Source: Rhypophila decipiens
Taxonomy: Eukaryota > Ascomycota > Sordariomycetes > Sordariales > Naviculisporaceae
Assembly (NCBI GenBank): GCA_033297075.1
Contig: MU858189.1
Coordinates: forward strand, 1-64,000
DNA: 64,000 nucleotides
Direction of reading: 5' to 3'
Below the pieces are notes generated by a model. It worked only from the letters and a program-made list of their open reading frames with translations. It ran no database searches and had not been told where the DNA came from. Position numbers and translations under genes: made by a program. Below, one piece after another: positions 21,153 through 31,880 of the stretch (position 1 is its first letter; every line of letters starts with the position of its first letter).

Positions 21153-24100
21153 ATGTCCTTTCACGTTTTCCCTATCATAGTTCTGTCTTGTTTGGCTCCT
21201 CAAGCGCTGTTTCTTGCAGCAGTAGACCTTTGTAGCAGCATTGTCCTAGGTAGTACGCAGCTCATCCAGCCAAGCTCGAATCCAGTGGGCATCATGGCTC
21301 CCCTCATCGGCGGCTCGTTCGTTCGGCACATCATATACCTTCTATCACTGATTCGTGGTGGCAGCAACGACTCGGCTCACAATGGTACCAGAGCTTCTTC
21401 TGTTGCTGCTGCAGTATCATGCAGCAACTATTCACGTCTTCATAATGCAGATGAAGACGAGGACATGACAATCAAACCAGATGCCGATGGTGAGCCTATA
21501 GCCATAGACCCGCCACTCTTCTTCATCTCGCCTTTCCAGCTTTGGGCCGGCCGTCTAGTCTCCAGAGTCAACAAGGCGGACGGGGTGTTAGACGACAGAT
21601 GGCTACCCAAGTTCCCCTCGCGAGGAAGCGCATCATTACGCAAGATATTTTCCACATTTCCCAAACCCGGTTATCAATCTGGATCCAGCAGTGGGCCATG
21701 GACTTTTGTTTTCCAGTTTGAAGTGGGTGGTATGGCCATGTTGGGGTTCGTACTGGAGGTATGTATCAAAGCCACTCACATGGATGACTATCACGACTAA
21801 TCAAGCATGACAGCTTTTATCTAGCATCCTGTCCCTCCTAGCACCATGGATTCTTCATCGTCTTCTCATCACGCCTCGCTCCGTGCCCCTGGCCGTCAGT
21901 CTTGTCGCCACCACCATCTTGTCAACTCTTCTTGGCCGTGCTCGCGACCCAGTCTGTCGAACCCATGCAATCTGGATAGACGGCATTCTCGGAAGCACAA
22001 TCTTTGCCAAAGCCCCCCGGCTATGTGCTTCAGCCCGTGTTGACCATCCACCCGCCAAAATCATCAATCTCTCGTCCGTGGACGTCGCCTTCCTCAGCCA
22101 TTATGTCGCACGGCTGCACGACATCTGGAGCGCACCGATGCAGATATTGGCAATAGCATGTTTAGCCGTGAGTATCATGACATGGCCTGCTCTTGCGGGC
22201 TTCGTTGCCATGGCTGCTCTGGTCTACTGGGCCGCCGGGAATGAGCCCTCGGCACAGATGGTGTTTCCCAGTCTTGCCTACTTCAACCTGCTCTCCCAGC
22301 CCGTCTTCCAGGCCAGTCTTGCTCTCTCCCGGCAGTTCTCTGTCAAGCCGAGTCTGAGCCGCATTAGCAACCTTTTGTATGCGGACGAGCTAGAAGAAAT
22401 TAAATTCTCTCCCCCTGAAGAAAGGTTTGATGCCTTTGAGCGACCTGGCCAGTTTCCTGCAGCGGTCAGGTTTCACAATGCAACAGTGGCATATCCGTCT
22501 CATATGGACAAGACAAGGCCGACGAAGAAAGCTATTTCCTGCAAGACAAGTCCTCTCCCCCGTCTTGCTTTGGACTCCGAGTTGGCGACCTAGGAATTCC
22601 GAGCGGTCGGCTTACCGCCGTAATTGGACCAACAGGGTCGGGCAAAACCTCTCTCCTCCTGTCCATCTTGGGCCAACTTTCAGCTGTGTCGGGTCATATC
22701 ACTCTGCACGGTGACGTCTCATATGCTGCTCAAGAACCGATGATTTTGTCAGGCACCTTCAAGGATAATATTACCTTGGGAGGAAGAATTACATCTGGAG
22801 GAGGCCGTGGTCAGTCCAGATACCGTGACGTTCTTCAACGAACTGGCCTGGACATTGACCTCTTTGGCTGTCCAGGCGGGCCCGAGAATGCAGTAATCGG
22901 AGAGTCAGGCAGCAACCTCAGCGGCGGACAGAGAGCTCGCGTGGGTCTTGCCCGTGCGCTGTATTCGGATGCCAAGATTCTCCTTCTTGATGACCCATTG
23001 GCTGCTGTTAATGCTCGGGTCAGGAATATACTGTTTGATGCCTTTCGAGACGAGTCAAGAACAGTTGTTCTCGGTAAGTTAGGGTTAGGGTTAATAATTC
23101 CACGCTAATCTCTGTTTCCTTTGGCAACTCTACACACCCAATATGCCACCAAGGCAGACTACATCGTTGTGCTGGACAAGAACCAAGTGGTCTGGTCGGG
23201 TAACCGGGAAGCCTTCATGGCCAACCAAAGCCTCCGCTCCAAATACTTGGCAGGCGCACAGGCATCCGACATGGTCCCGGGTGACAAAACCAAGGTCGAA
23301 AAGTCTCAAACTCATGACCCTGCCAGTAATAGCAATGGCGCCACCTCGGCAGTCCACGAAGAGGCGGTTGGGCTAGTCGAAGACGAAGAGCGAGCCAAAG
23401 GTGCACTCAAGTGGAAGGTCCTCGCCTTCTACACCACCGCAGCAGGCGGCACATTTCAAGCACTCTCTGCCCTCACCATGGCAGCTCTTCTCATGGGTGC
23501 CAGGATAACGGGTCAGTACTGGTTCGTCTGGTGGATTGGCGACTCAGCCGGCCTGGCACAGTCGACCTACATCGGCGTCTACCTCGCACTCGTAGTTGCC
23601 CAGAGCACCTTGATTGCAGCCCTCGGACTGGTCCTTGTATATGGATCCAACCGTGCAAGTCGAGCAGTTCATGACAGAATTGTAGAAAACCTGTTATCTG
23701 CTCCGCTGGCTCGTTTCCAGTCCCAACCGACTGGACGTATCCTCAACCGTCTCGGCAGGGATATCGGATCCGTCGACTCCAACATTATGAACGCCGTGGA
23801 CGGGCTCGTCGCCGCTGGGACAACGCTGCTCTCCTCGCTCGTGCTTATAGCAGCCACGGGATCTTTTATGTTTGCCACTGTCGTCCCATTCCTCGTGAGG
23901 GTCCAATGCCCGGTGAGAAGCGCCGAACTCGGTCGGGATGGCCATCCAAGACAGACCTCGTACTCGACAATATCTACGTCCAGTACAAGTCTCGCGCCGA
24001 GCCTGTGCTAAAGTGGATCAATCTCAAGATCCCCGCTGGCCAAAGACTGGGCATTGTCGGACGAACAGGATCCGGAAGATCCACGCTTCTTTCGGCGCTC

Positions 24101-24861
24101 GCTCGTCTTGTTGACCCCCAGAGCGGATCCATCTCCCTGTCAGGGGTAGAAATATCCCAGATTGCGCCCCGGAAGTTGAGGAGCGTCGTGTGCACTCTCC
24201 CGCAGGAGCCACTGATATTCAAGGGGACTCTACGCCGTAACCTCGACCCTCACGGTCAACACCGAGACTCGGAACTTGACTACATGCTCGAGGTTTGCCA
24301 GCTGCGGGACCTTTTGCAAACGCGCTTCCAAGTTTCCCCACAGAATGATGAAAGTGTTCTCCTGGACAAGGAGCTGAGCTCTGGTGGGTCTGAGCTATCG
24401 ATGGGACAGCGACAGTTGTTATGTGCGGCTAGGGTCCTACTCGCAAAGCCAAAGGTCTTGCTAGTTGACGAAGGTGAGTTCTTAGCCCCCGGTAAGCGTA
24501 GAACAGAGAACTTGAAAGACACAATCACTAACCAAGAGTTCGCTGCATAGCCGCCGCCAACATCGACCTTGCAAGTGATGCAATTCTCCAGCGTGCGCTG
24601 CAGGAGATGCTCCCGGAAAGCACCACCATGGTAGTCATTGCTCATCGTGCTGCTTCGCTGGCGTGGATGGACCGCATCATCGCCATGGAAACTGGTCAGG
24701 TGGTCGAGGATGATTCGCCTCTAAATCTGCTTCAAGGCCGGTCACAAGATGGAGAGAGGAGCTACTACGCATCCATGGTAAAAGAGGATGGAGAGGAGCC
24801 GCTCAGGGCTGTGATTCGTGTGGCTAGGGATAGATTTATGGGAGGGAAGGCTGGTTTATAA
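21153..24861 (+). pseudogene. ABC transporter, ABCC/multidrug type, decayed
   Basis: The fold order TMD1-NBD1-TMD2-NBD2 is recognisable but the gene is broken in many places. The usual long N-terminal TMD0 is reduced. Intron 1 (21759-21813) and the last intron (24474-24550) are canonical. TMD1 jumps from DIWSAPMQIL to the last helix, about 100 residues short. The frame shifts at about 22505. NBD1 is intact (GPTGSGKTSLL, LSGGQRARVGLARAL). The next intron starts GTAAGTTAGGG but its expected acceptor reads TTTGG instead of TTTAG. TMD2 breaks off after TVVPFLV and fuses out of frame to the pre-NBD2 linker at about 23895, about 180 residues short. NBD2 has GRTGSGRST, with the Walker A Lys replaced by Arg. 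I infer a non-functional exporter. Its stop overlaps the next gene's stop by 6 bp. Confidence 0.82.
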
Positions 24862-25884
24862 AGGCCCCAAAGCTCTAGCCTCCTCCAAAACACCGCTATA
24901 AACATGACTAGCAACCCTCTCCCTAGTCATCGGTCCTCTCCCCAGCGTAACATCTTTACTAATCCACTTGTCCTCTTCATACAAAATATCAACCATGTCA
25001 TGCGGGATCCCCCCCGTCCACCTCGTCAAAGGCCAAACATCACCCAAGGTCTTGGCCGAAGCTCCCGATGCGGTAATCTCGCTCACTCGGCCCCAGATCT
25101 GCTCTGGTTGGTTCTGAAAGACACTTTGTACCTTTTCGAGCACCCGTAGGAACTGGACAATCCTTTTGCGCGTGACTGGATCATCGAGGCGTGACTGGGT
25201 TGTGTACATGACACTGAGTTCCCTATAGAGACTATCATTCCTAAACACAACGACATTTTCCGCGCCCAGACTCTGAATAGTCAGCTCGGTGGTAGGCTCG
25301 TAAGCAGTCACGGCGTCAATCTCGCCACGTCTGAGCATCTCGGGGAACGAGTTGTTCGCGCAGGGCAGTGCATAGCAGATACCTCGGGCGCCGACAAGAG
25401 TATATTCGGTCTCGTCCAGTTGTGCGATTTCCTTCAGGTAGCGATATGCGAAATAGGCGGAGGTAGAGTTGAGTACTACGCCGATTTTCTTGCCTTTTAA
25501 GGAGGAAGGGTCCGAGATTATGCCAGAGGACTTGGCGCCCACGATGCGGTAAAAGACTTCTGAGACGGTAGTGATTACACGGAGGTCAGGGTGGTGTGGG
25601 GCGTCGTGGAGGACGTGGACTTCTGCGCCGGCGTCGAGGTCGAGTGTTGGATTGTCCCAGAGGTCGGGGAGGCCGTTTATGAATGTTGCCGGGCCGATTT
25701 TGGCGGCGTCAATGTCGGATGGGGAGGAGGCGTTGGCGTAGTAGTCTTGGATGGCGACTACTAGGGGGGTTGCTTCCAGGAGCGTGGACCGGGCAGCGAC
25801 TGTCAGGTTTGCGGTTGCTTCGCCGGTGAGAGAGAGAAGGAGGCCGGTGATGGCTGTCCTGAGGATGGAAGTCGCTCGTGTCAT
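24856..25884 (-). CDS. secreted SsuA/NMT1-like solute-binding protein
   Basis: Single exon of 342 residues from the ATG at 25884. A hydrophobic N-terminus (ILRTAITGLLLSLTGEATA) looks like a signal peptide. The body resembles the periplasmic-binding-protein fold of the SsuA/NMT1 class: VIQDYY-like entry, GPATFINGLPDLW, LKGKKIGVVLNSTSAYFAYR, MLRRGEIDAVTAYEPTTELT. In bacteria such proteins deliver sulfonates or pyrimidine precursors to ABC importers. In fungi, secreted homologues occur without an importer and the ligand is unknown. It converges with the ABCC pseudogene, with a 6-bp overlap around a shared TTATAA palindrome. Two close cysteines (ARGICYALPCANNS) could form a disulfide. Confidence 0.78.
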   Translation of the reverse strand: MTRATSILRTAITGLLLSLTGEATANLTVAARSTLLEATPLVVAIQDYYANASSPSDIDAAKIGPATFINGLPDLWDNPTLDLDAGAEVHVLHDAPHHPDLRVITTVSEVFYRIVGAKSSGIISDPSSLKGKKIGVVLNSTSAYFAYRYLKEIAQLDETEYTLVGARGICYALPCANNSFPEMLRRGEIDAVTAYEPTTELTIQSLGAENVVVFRNDSLYRELSVMYTTQSRLDDPVTRKRIVQFLRVLEKVQSVFQNQPEQIWGRVSEITASGASAKTLGDVWPLTRWTGGIPHDMVDILYEEDKWISKDVTLGRGPMTRERVASHVYSGVLEEARALGPL

Positions 25885-28157
25885 GGTTGCGGCTGTTTGT
25901 TCGATGGTGGCTTTGACGGGGTTGTGTTTTGTTCAGTTTGCCGAGGTGAGGGCTCCCCAAGTTAACGAGCATGGAAAGCCAGGCGCAGACAGCATCCTGA
26001 TATAACATCATGAGACGCCCCTCTTTTCCTTTGTCGTTGGTGCGGTCATTGCAACCCAAGCATGGGGTCCAGGTTGTGTCTTGGGCCTTGTTCGTGGTTC
26101 ATTTAACATCACTATGGCTAGAGCCAGTGCCTAACTAGAACTTTGCAGAAGTGCTTATCTTCAAGATTTCGTCGACGTATGGCGTCGTGGTTTCTAGACG
26201 GCGACCCAACAGCGATGGAAGGGTATATATTGCAGGCTAATCCCGTCCTTCAGGGGTCTAGCGGCATTTGGTTCCATGGTGACGACGACATGTCGAGACG
26301 ACACTCATTGGTTTCTTCCCTCGGACACGACTCGGAATGATGGGATTGCTCATGTTGCCGCGCGAATTAGATCGAGCTGATGACTGGTTTGTGGTAATCC
26401 GTCGTCCGGTGGTAACATTTCTTCGAGTGTACCATAATAGCCAATACATCCGTCAGGTCTTAAAGCCCATATTCAATATTCAATTCCAGGCTTTTGTCAC
26501 GGCTGTGTAGTTTGCCTCACGGGGTCCACGTGACGCATCTCGGATGTCAAAATGGATTTTATCGTGCTACAATACAACTGCAAAGATCTATCCTGTTGTG
26601 TAACGGAATACAGCAGTGATGCGACCAGGTTACAGGTCGCGGGTGAATTAACTACCGCTTCTTCACAAACTCGGGCATTCGGTTTGCTAAAGTAGGGTCT
26701 CGGTTGATATGTCCGACCCGGCCGCCGCGGATTATGAGCTTGTTTAACCTGCTTGCCGACAGCTGTTATCTTATATCCGGCGTCAACGCCGTATGACGAT
26801 GATGATGTTGAGCATCAAATCTATATACGTACACTGCTAGAAATACAGTTATCCGTACTTGGTGTCTATGTGCACAACAGGAGGGCGGCCGGCGATAAGA
26901 CGGCCCGGGAATCATTAGTGGGCAGGCGCTTGCATGGCGCCCGAATCCAGAATATCGACCGCGGCCAGGGGCCCATTCGCGCCTGACGCGGCGCTCAAAT
27001 TGGTGGGATGATGTGGCGTTCAGGGGTGGATCGAATATCGACGCCCACAGGGTCTTTCATGCCGCTGCAGAGTTTTTTGTTCTGTTGATGCTTGTGCTGT
27101 GCTGGAGATCAATCGTGGTCCATGAGATCCTCGCGTGTTTTCCTTGGTATCGAGCCTCGCAGATGGGCTTTGAGTGTCAAGTCTGTGAAAAACATTGTTG
27201 CCTTAATACTTTTCCATCAGTCACTTCTCGAGAAGTCAATTGTGCTTCCCCCGGCAGAGATTTCCCCCGGCTGTGAGGTATGCAGGTACAGTACAGTACC
27301 GGATCCAATCAGCAACCCTGGATCAAGTACCGTCGCCCCTCAACCGGGTGCACTGTTTATGCTCTGTACAAACACTGGAGAGCCTCAGAGCGCAAAGTCG
27401 GCTTTATCGTGTACCCTCCAGAGTGATATCGACTTGTTTTCCTCCCAGGATTCCACCACAGACTATTTGCAGCTGAGAAGCAATGGAAAAGTTCTTATGC
27501 CCGTCAGGGTCCAGACCGTTCCCAAAGAGGCCAAGACTGTTAGCCGCATCGCTCTTCAGGGCGCGTGATGCAGGGGCAGAGGCGTCGATAGCGCTCCCAT
27601 GGGGAAATTGGCACATCCAAGCTTGCCCGCCAAATCGGGAAAGGCGTGCCAAATGCGTGGTAAACTATCGTGCCAAGACCCTTGTAAGCGATCTAGTGCC
27701 GTGCCAGCTGGGAGCTGAACATTCTCAGGTTGCTTGACTTGACCTCTTTCGTTGTGCCGCTTGGAGGCTCAGCACGTTTTTTCGTTTGCAAGGCGTGAAA
27801 ATGACCCCTGAACGAGCACCTTGCACCACGTCGGGTCTGGATCATTCGAGAGACGACGGCGAGTCCCAGCGGTCTGGATCTGTTTGTCACCCTCTGCTGC
27901 TGATCAGCACCCTGGAGCCGTCTTGATGGATAAAGACATCGAGCTCACCCCCGTCATGGGTGGTGCATGTGCTTCCCCCCTTTTGGCCTTTTCTCTCTTT
28001 CATCTCCCACCATCACCGCCAAAGGGTTTCATTCTTGTCTTCCTTTCTCATACGCTGTGTGAGATCTCAAGGAAAGGGAATCACGGTGCTTCCTCTGTTG
28101 GAAGCGTTCACTCATTTCTGAGAAGACATTTTCTCGACCACTCGTTTCACGAATAAT
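25885..28157. other. gene-poor spacer
   Basis: About 2.3 kb without a supported gene. Several small open frames near 26.75-27.9 kb lack start context, motifs or matching splice sites. The last 300 bp are pyrimidine-rich and presumably the WSC gene leader. Confidence 0.5.
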
Positions 28158-31081
28158 ATGAGATCCAACGTCAAGGGCCTTTTGGCCCTCGCCGTGGCCG
28201 TCACGGCTGTCCACGCCGCCGAGATTCTGGCCACTGTCACGTCCACGGGCGGGACCATCTACGACCACAAGTCGTGCTGGACCAAGGGGTCAAGCACCAC
28301 CTTTGATGCCCTGTCCGACGACGCCACTGCTTCCAGTACCCTGACAGTTGAAAAGTGCGCCAACTACTGCACCGACTACAAGTACTTTGGTGTCTCCAAC
28401 GGCAGAGAGTGTAAGTCTTGGGCAAGGAGAGGGGACAGTCATTGACCTGGAGGGAATCGCTAACACGGTCACACACAGGCTACTGCGGTGACAGTCTCGC
28501 CGGCTCCGCTCTTCAGCCAGCATCTTGCAATGTCGCCTGCAAAGGTGCCCCGGGCGAGTTCTGCGGTGGCGCCACCAGCCTCAACGTCTACGAGAGAGCA
28601 CATGCTCTTGAGATCGTCCCTTCGTCGGGCGAGTTCGAGTATCAGACCTGCTGGACCGACGGAGGCAGCGCCAGCCACGCCCTGACCGACACCGGCTTCA
28701 GCTCGACCAAGATGACGGTCCCCAAGTGCGCGGCGTTCTGCGAGGGATACACGTATTTCGGCGTCAGCGGTGGAAACAAGTGCTACTGTGGCGACGAGAT
28801 CAACTCGGCCACCCAGGAAGCCGAGAGTCAGGGGGAGTGCAACGCGCCGTGCACAGGAGCCAGTACCACGGCCTGCGGTGGTGCGAACAGAGTGAACCTG
28901 TACAAGATTCCCATCGCCTCGCTGCCTTCCAGCACTGTGACTTCGGCCGCCTCATCGACCGCGGCGTCGACAGCTTCGTCGACCGAGGTGGCTTCCTCCA
29001 CCGAGGCAGCTTCATCAACCGAAGCTGCTAGCAGCACAGTTGCCTCTTCGACCATCACTTCGGCTGCTTCCCTCAGCGTTGCGGCCTCCAGCACCGCGAG
29101 CTCATCTGCTGCCCCGACTTCCTCGGCTCTTCCAGATGATGAGGACGACTGTGATGAGGAGGACGAAGATGATGAGGACGACGAAGACTGCGAGGATGAG
29201 GAGGATCCCGAACCGTCCTCTACTGTTTCGGTGGCATCGTCTACGTCGGCCGTCGCATCCTCAACCGACCCTGCGAGCAGCTCGACTATTTCCTCGTCCG
29301 ACGTTGCCAGTTCGACTGCTTCGTCATCTGCAGTCTCTTCCGAAGCTGCCAGCTCTACTGTTTCCTCGTCCGATGTTGCCAGTTCGGCTGCCTCGTCATC
29401 CGAAACCGCAAGCAGCTCGACTATTGTCTCGAGCGACGCTGCCAGTTCGACCGCCTCATCATCGTCAGCGTCGTCCGAAGCTGCAAGCTCGGTCACTCCT
29501 TCGTCTTCTGTTGTCTCTTCGGATGCTGCAAGCTCTACGTCGGTCGCTGCGTCCTCGTCTGAAGCCAGTTCCTCCACCGTGTCGTCCTCGACAGTTGATT
29601 CTAGCTCAAGCGAGATATCTTCCACCACCAGCTCTGCCCCTGCCGCCACCTCCACCGCATGCATCGACTGCTCGCCCGTTGTTCGTGACAACAAGTTCCA
29701 GAGCGGCACCACGCCACCAGTGGGATACGTCTGGGGCCCTGAGGACAGCCTGAACTGGGTGCGAGAGAGCTTCCCCTACCAGCATGCCGTTGAGGGAGAC
29801 ACCCAAGAGGTTCGTACCAACACGGCGGAAGGCTTCAACTACGTCTACAACGTCTGCGATGGTGGCAAAACTTGGACTTGCAGGGGCCACTACTCCCAGC
29901 GCATCTCGATCAAGGCAGGTGTCGTGTACAAGTTCTTTAGTGAGTACAAGCTGGCGGGTGTTCCAGTCGGGGACGAGAGCAGCTTGATCCGGTTCCGGGG
30001 CCACAAGTTGGGCGAGGCCTCGTCCCATCTTTTCGACTTTACTTTGAACCCCCTGGGGAACACCAATAACGTTTGGGCCACCTACACGACGGATGGCTGG
30101 ACGGCACCCGAAGACACCGTAGTCATCCTTCACTTCCTGTGGGAGATTCCGCATAGTGATTCCGTCATGGAGATCAAAGAGGCCAACATGTACGCCGTCG
30201 CGTGCCGCGAGCCAGGCTCAACCCTCACCTGTCCTTCGACTGAAGCCTCTTCGACAGCTTCTGTCGTCGCCAGCACAACCGAGGCAGCCTCGAGCACGTC
30301 CGCCGTGGCCAGCTCAACCGAAGGCGTCTCAAGCACATCCACAGCTGCCAGCTCGAGCGAGATTGTTTCCTCATCGACTACATCTTCCTCGGCCGAGTCA
30401 AGCACAACCTCTACCACGTCGTCTTCCACGACCTCTTCAGCCACCCCGACCGCAACCCCCAACCCCTTCCCCGACGTATTCACCTACTCCTGGTCAGGCT
30501 GCTTCGAGGAAATCCCCGGCCGTCTCTTCAAGGGCAAAGAATCAGCAACCGACACCATGACGCTCGAAGAATGCGCCACCTTCTGCAATTCCTTCCCCTA
30601 CTTTGGTGTCGAGTACGGACGTGAATGTTTCTGCGGTGCTGACCCCATCGCGTCCGGTGGTCAACTTGCTTCCTCCATCACGCAATGTAACATGCCTTGC
30701 GCGGGTAACTCGACCGAGATCTGCGGTGCGGGTAACAGACTCAGCGTTTATCATGATCCTGCCAAGCTTGGGCCGTCTACGGGAGGAAGCGGTCTGGGCA
30801 GTACCAAGGTGGGATGTTACACCGAGACTGGCGCTGGTAGAACACTTGCGGCGAAGGGCTTCGGCGATGATAATTTGACGCTGGAGAGCTGTGCTATTGG
30901 CTGTGTCGGGTATAAATACTGGGGTGTCGAGTATGGACGCGAGTGTTTCTGCGGCAATACCATCCAGCCGGCGGCCGAGCTCAAGGCGGATTCTGAATGT
31001 AATATGGTTTGTGCTGGTAATGCCGCCGAGTTGTGTGGTGCGGGTAATAGGATTATGGTCTACGAGAGGGTGTCGGATTAA
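28158..31081 (+). CDS. secreted protein with four WSC domains and a central lectin-like module
   Basis: Two exons, 28158-28410 and 28479-31081, give 951 residues (intron GTAAGT, CTAAC, CACAG). Signal peptide MRSNVKGLLALAVAVTAVHA. Order: WSC1 (about 38-130, split by the intron within REC-YCGD); WSC2 (about 140-225); Ser/Thr-rich stalk with a 24-residue Asp/Glu run at about 300-325; a domain starting CIDCSPVVRDNKFQSG and including TWTCRGHYSQRISIKAG, resembling carbohydrate-binding beta-sandwich modules; a second Ser/Thr stalk; WSC3 (YFGVEYGRECFCG); WSC4 (YWGVEYGRECFCG). WSC domains bind glycans or act in wall sensors. No C-terminal membrane helix or GPI signal is visible, so it is probably a secreted, heavily O-mannosylated wall or matrix protein rather than a Wsc-type sensor. 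Confidence 0.92.
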
Positions 31082-31298
31082 GGGGTCGGTCAGACCCGGG
31101 TAGAGAGAGGTAATTGTTGGAGTTGACCCGAGGTTGTAATGAAATGAGATTTGACGTTGAGAAACACTTTGACGGCCAAATAATTTTAATATCATTTTTA
31201 TTTCAAGTAATTCCAGAGATCAAATGTCGTCGTCAACCATATTCCTTTTGAGTCTTAATCCTGGCTGTTAACTGTGCTTTATCCTCCTGGTGTCTGAC

Positions 31299-31880
31299 CT
31301 AGACACAGATACCACCGCAATCAGCTCCTCCATTAAAAGGGTCACAATCATCCCTCGGATCATCCACACAAAGCTTGTTGGCATCCTTGCAAGCGAAACC
31401 CGCAAACCCACCACAAAACTCGGGCGTGACACAGATACCAGGCCGATCGCAGGCCATTCCACAGCCCTCGATACGAGGATCATCGACGCAGATCTGGCCC
31501 TTGGGACAGGGCACTTGCTCGACTCGGAACCCGCCACATGACTGATAGGTGGGCGTGGGGGTGGGCTTGGTCTTGGTTGGCTTCGGCTTCTTGGTCTTTG
31601 TTGATGTTGTCGTTGTCGTGGTGGTGGTGGATGTGGTGAATCGGATGGGGGGCTTGGTGTCTGGGACGCAGAAGCCGGCGCAGTTTTCTCCGCGAACGGG
31701 CGGGCATTTGGGGTCCTCGGCGCGGCAGACTGTTCCGTAGGGGCAGGGGGCTATTTTGAAGCCGCAGGGTCGGAGGTCTTTTGAGGGGAGGGGGTAGATC
31801 TCGACGTGGGAGTCCTGGGCCGCTGGCTCGGGGAGGGCCAAGGCCGATGTGGCCAAGAGGAAGAGTGATGAGACGCGCAT
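31299..31880 (-). CDS. secreted cysteine-rich protein with Thr/Lys/Pro linker
   Basis: Single exon of 193 residues with signal peptide MRVSSLFLLATSALALP. An N-terminal cysteine module (PCGFKIAPCPYGTVC...CAGFCVPD) is followed by a Thr run and a TKTKKPKPTKTKPTP linker. Two further related modules follow, each of the pattern CGG-x-C-x-G/D-x-CVDDPR-x-C-x-CDR/GG-x-C. The repeated CVDDPR signature occurs in a group of small ascomycete secreted proteins of unknown role. Its size, secretion and cysteine content fit a wall-associated or effector-like protein. It is convergent with the WSC gene, with 217 bp between stops. Confidence 0.82.
   Translation of the reverse strand: MRVSSLFLLATSALALPEPAAQDSHVEIYPLPSKDLRPCGFKIAPCPYGTVCRAEDPKCPPVRGENCAGFCVPDTKPPIRFTTSTTTTTTTTSTKTKKPKPTKTKPTPTPTYQSCGGFRVEQVPCPKGQICVDDPRIEGCGMACDRPGICVTPEFCGGFAGFACKDANKLCVDDPRDDCDPFNGGADCGGICV

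Noticed and set aside
27092..27568. 158-codon open frame upstream of the WSC gene
   Set aside because: No recognisable motif, overlapping frames on both strands, and no splice or promoter context.
28828..29712. 294-codon minus-strand frame in the WSC gene
   Set aside because: It is the antisense of the Ser/Thr-rich stalk; the sense strand has the signal peptide, spliced WSC domains and correct ends.
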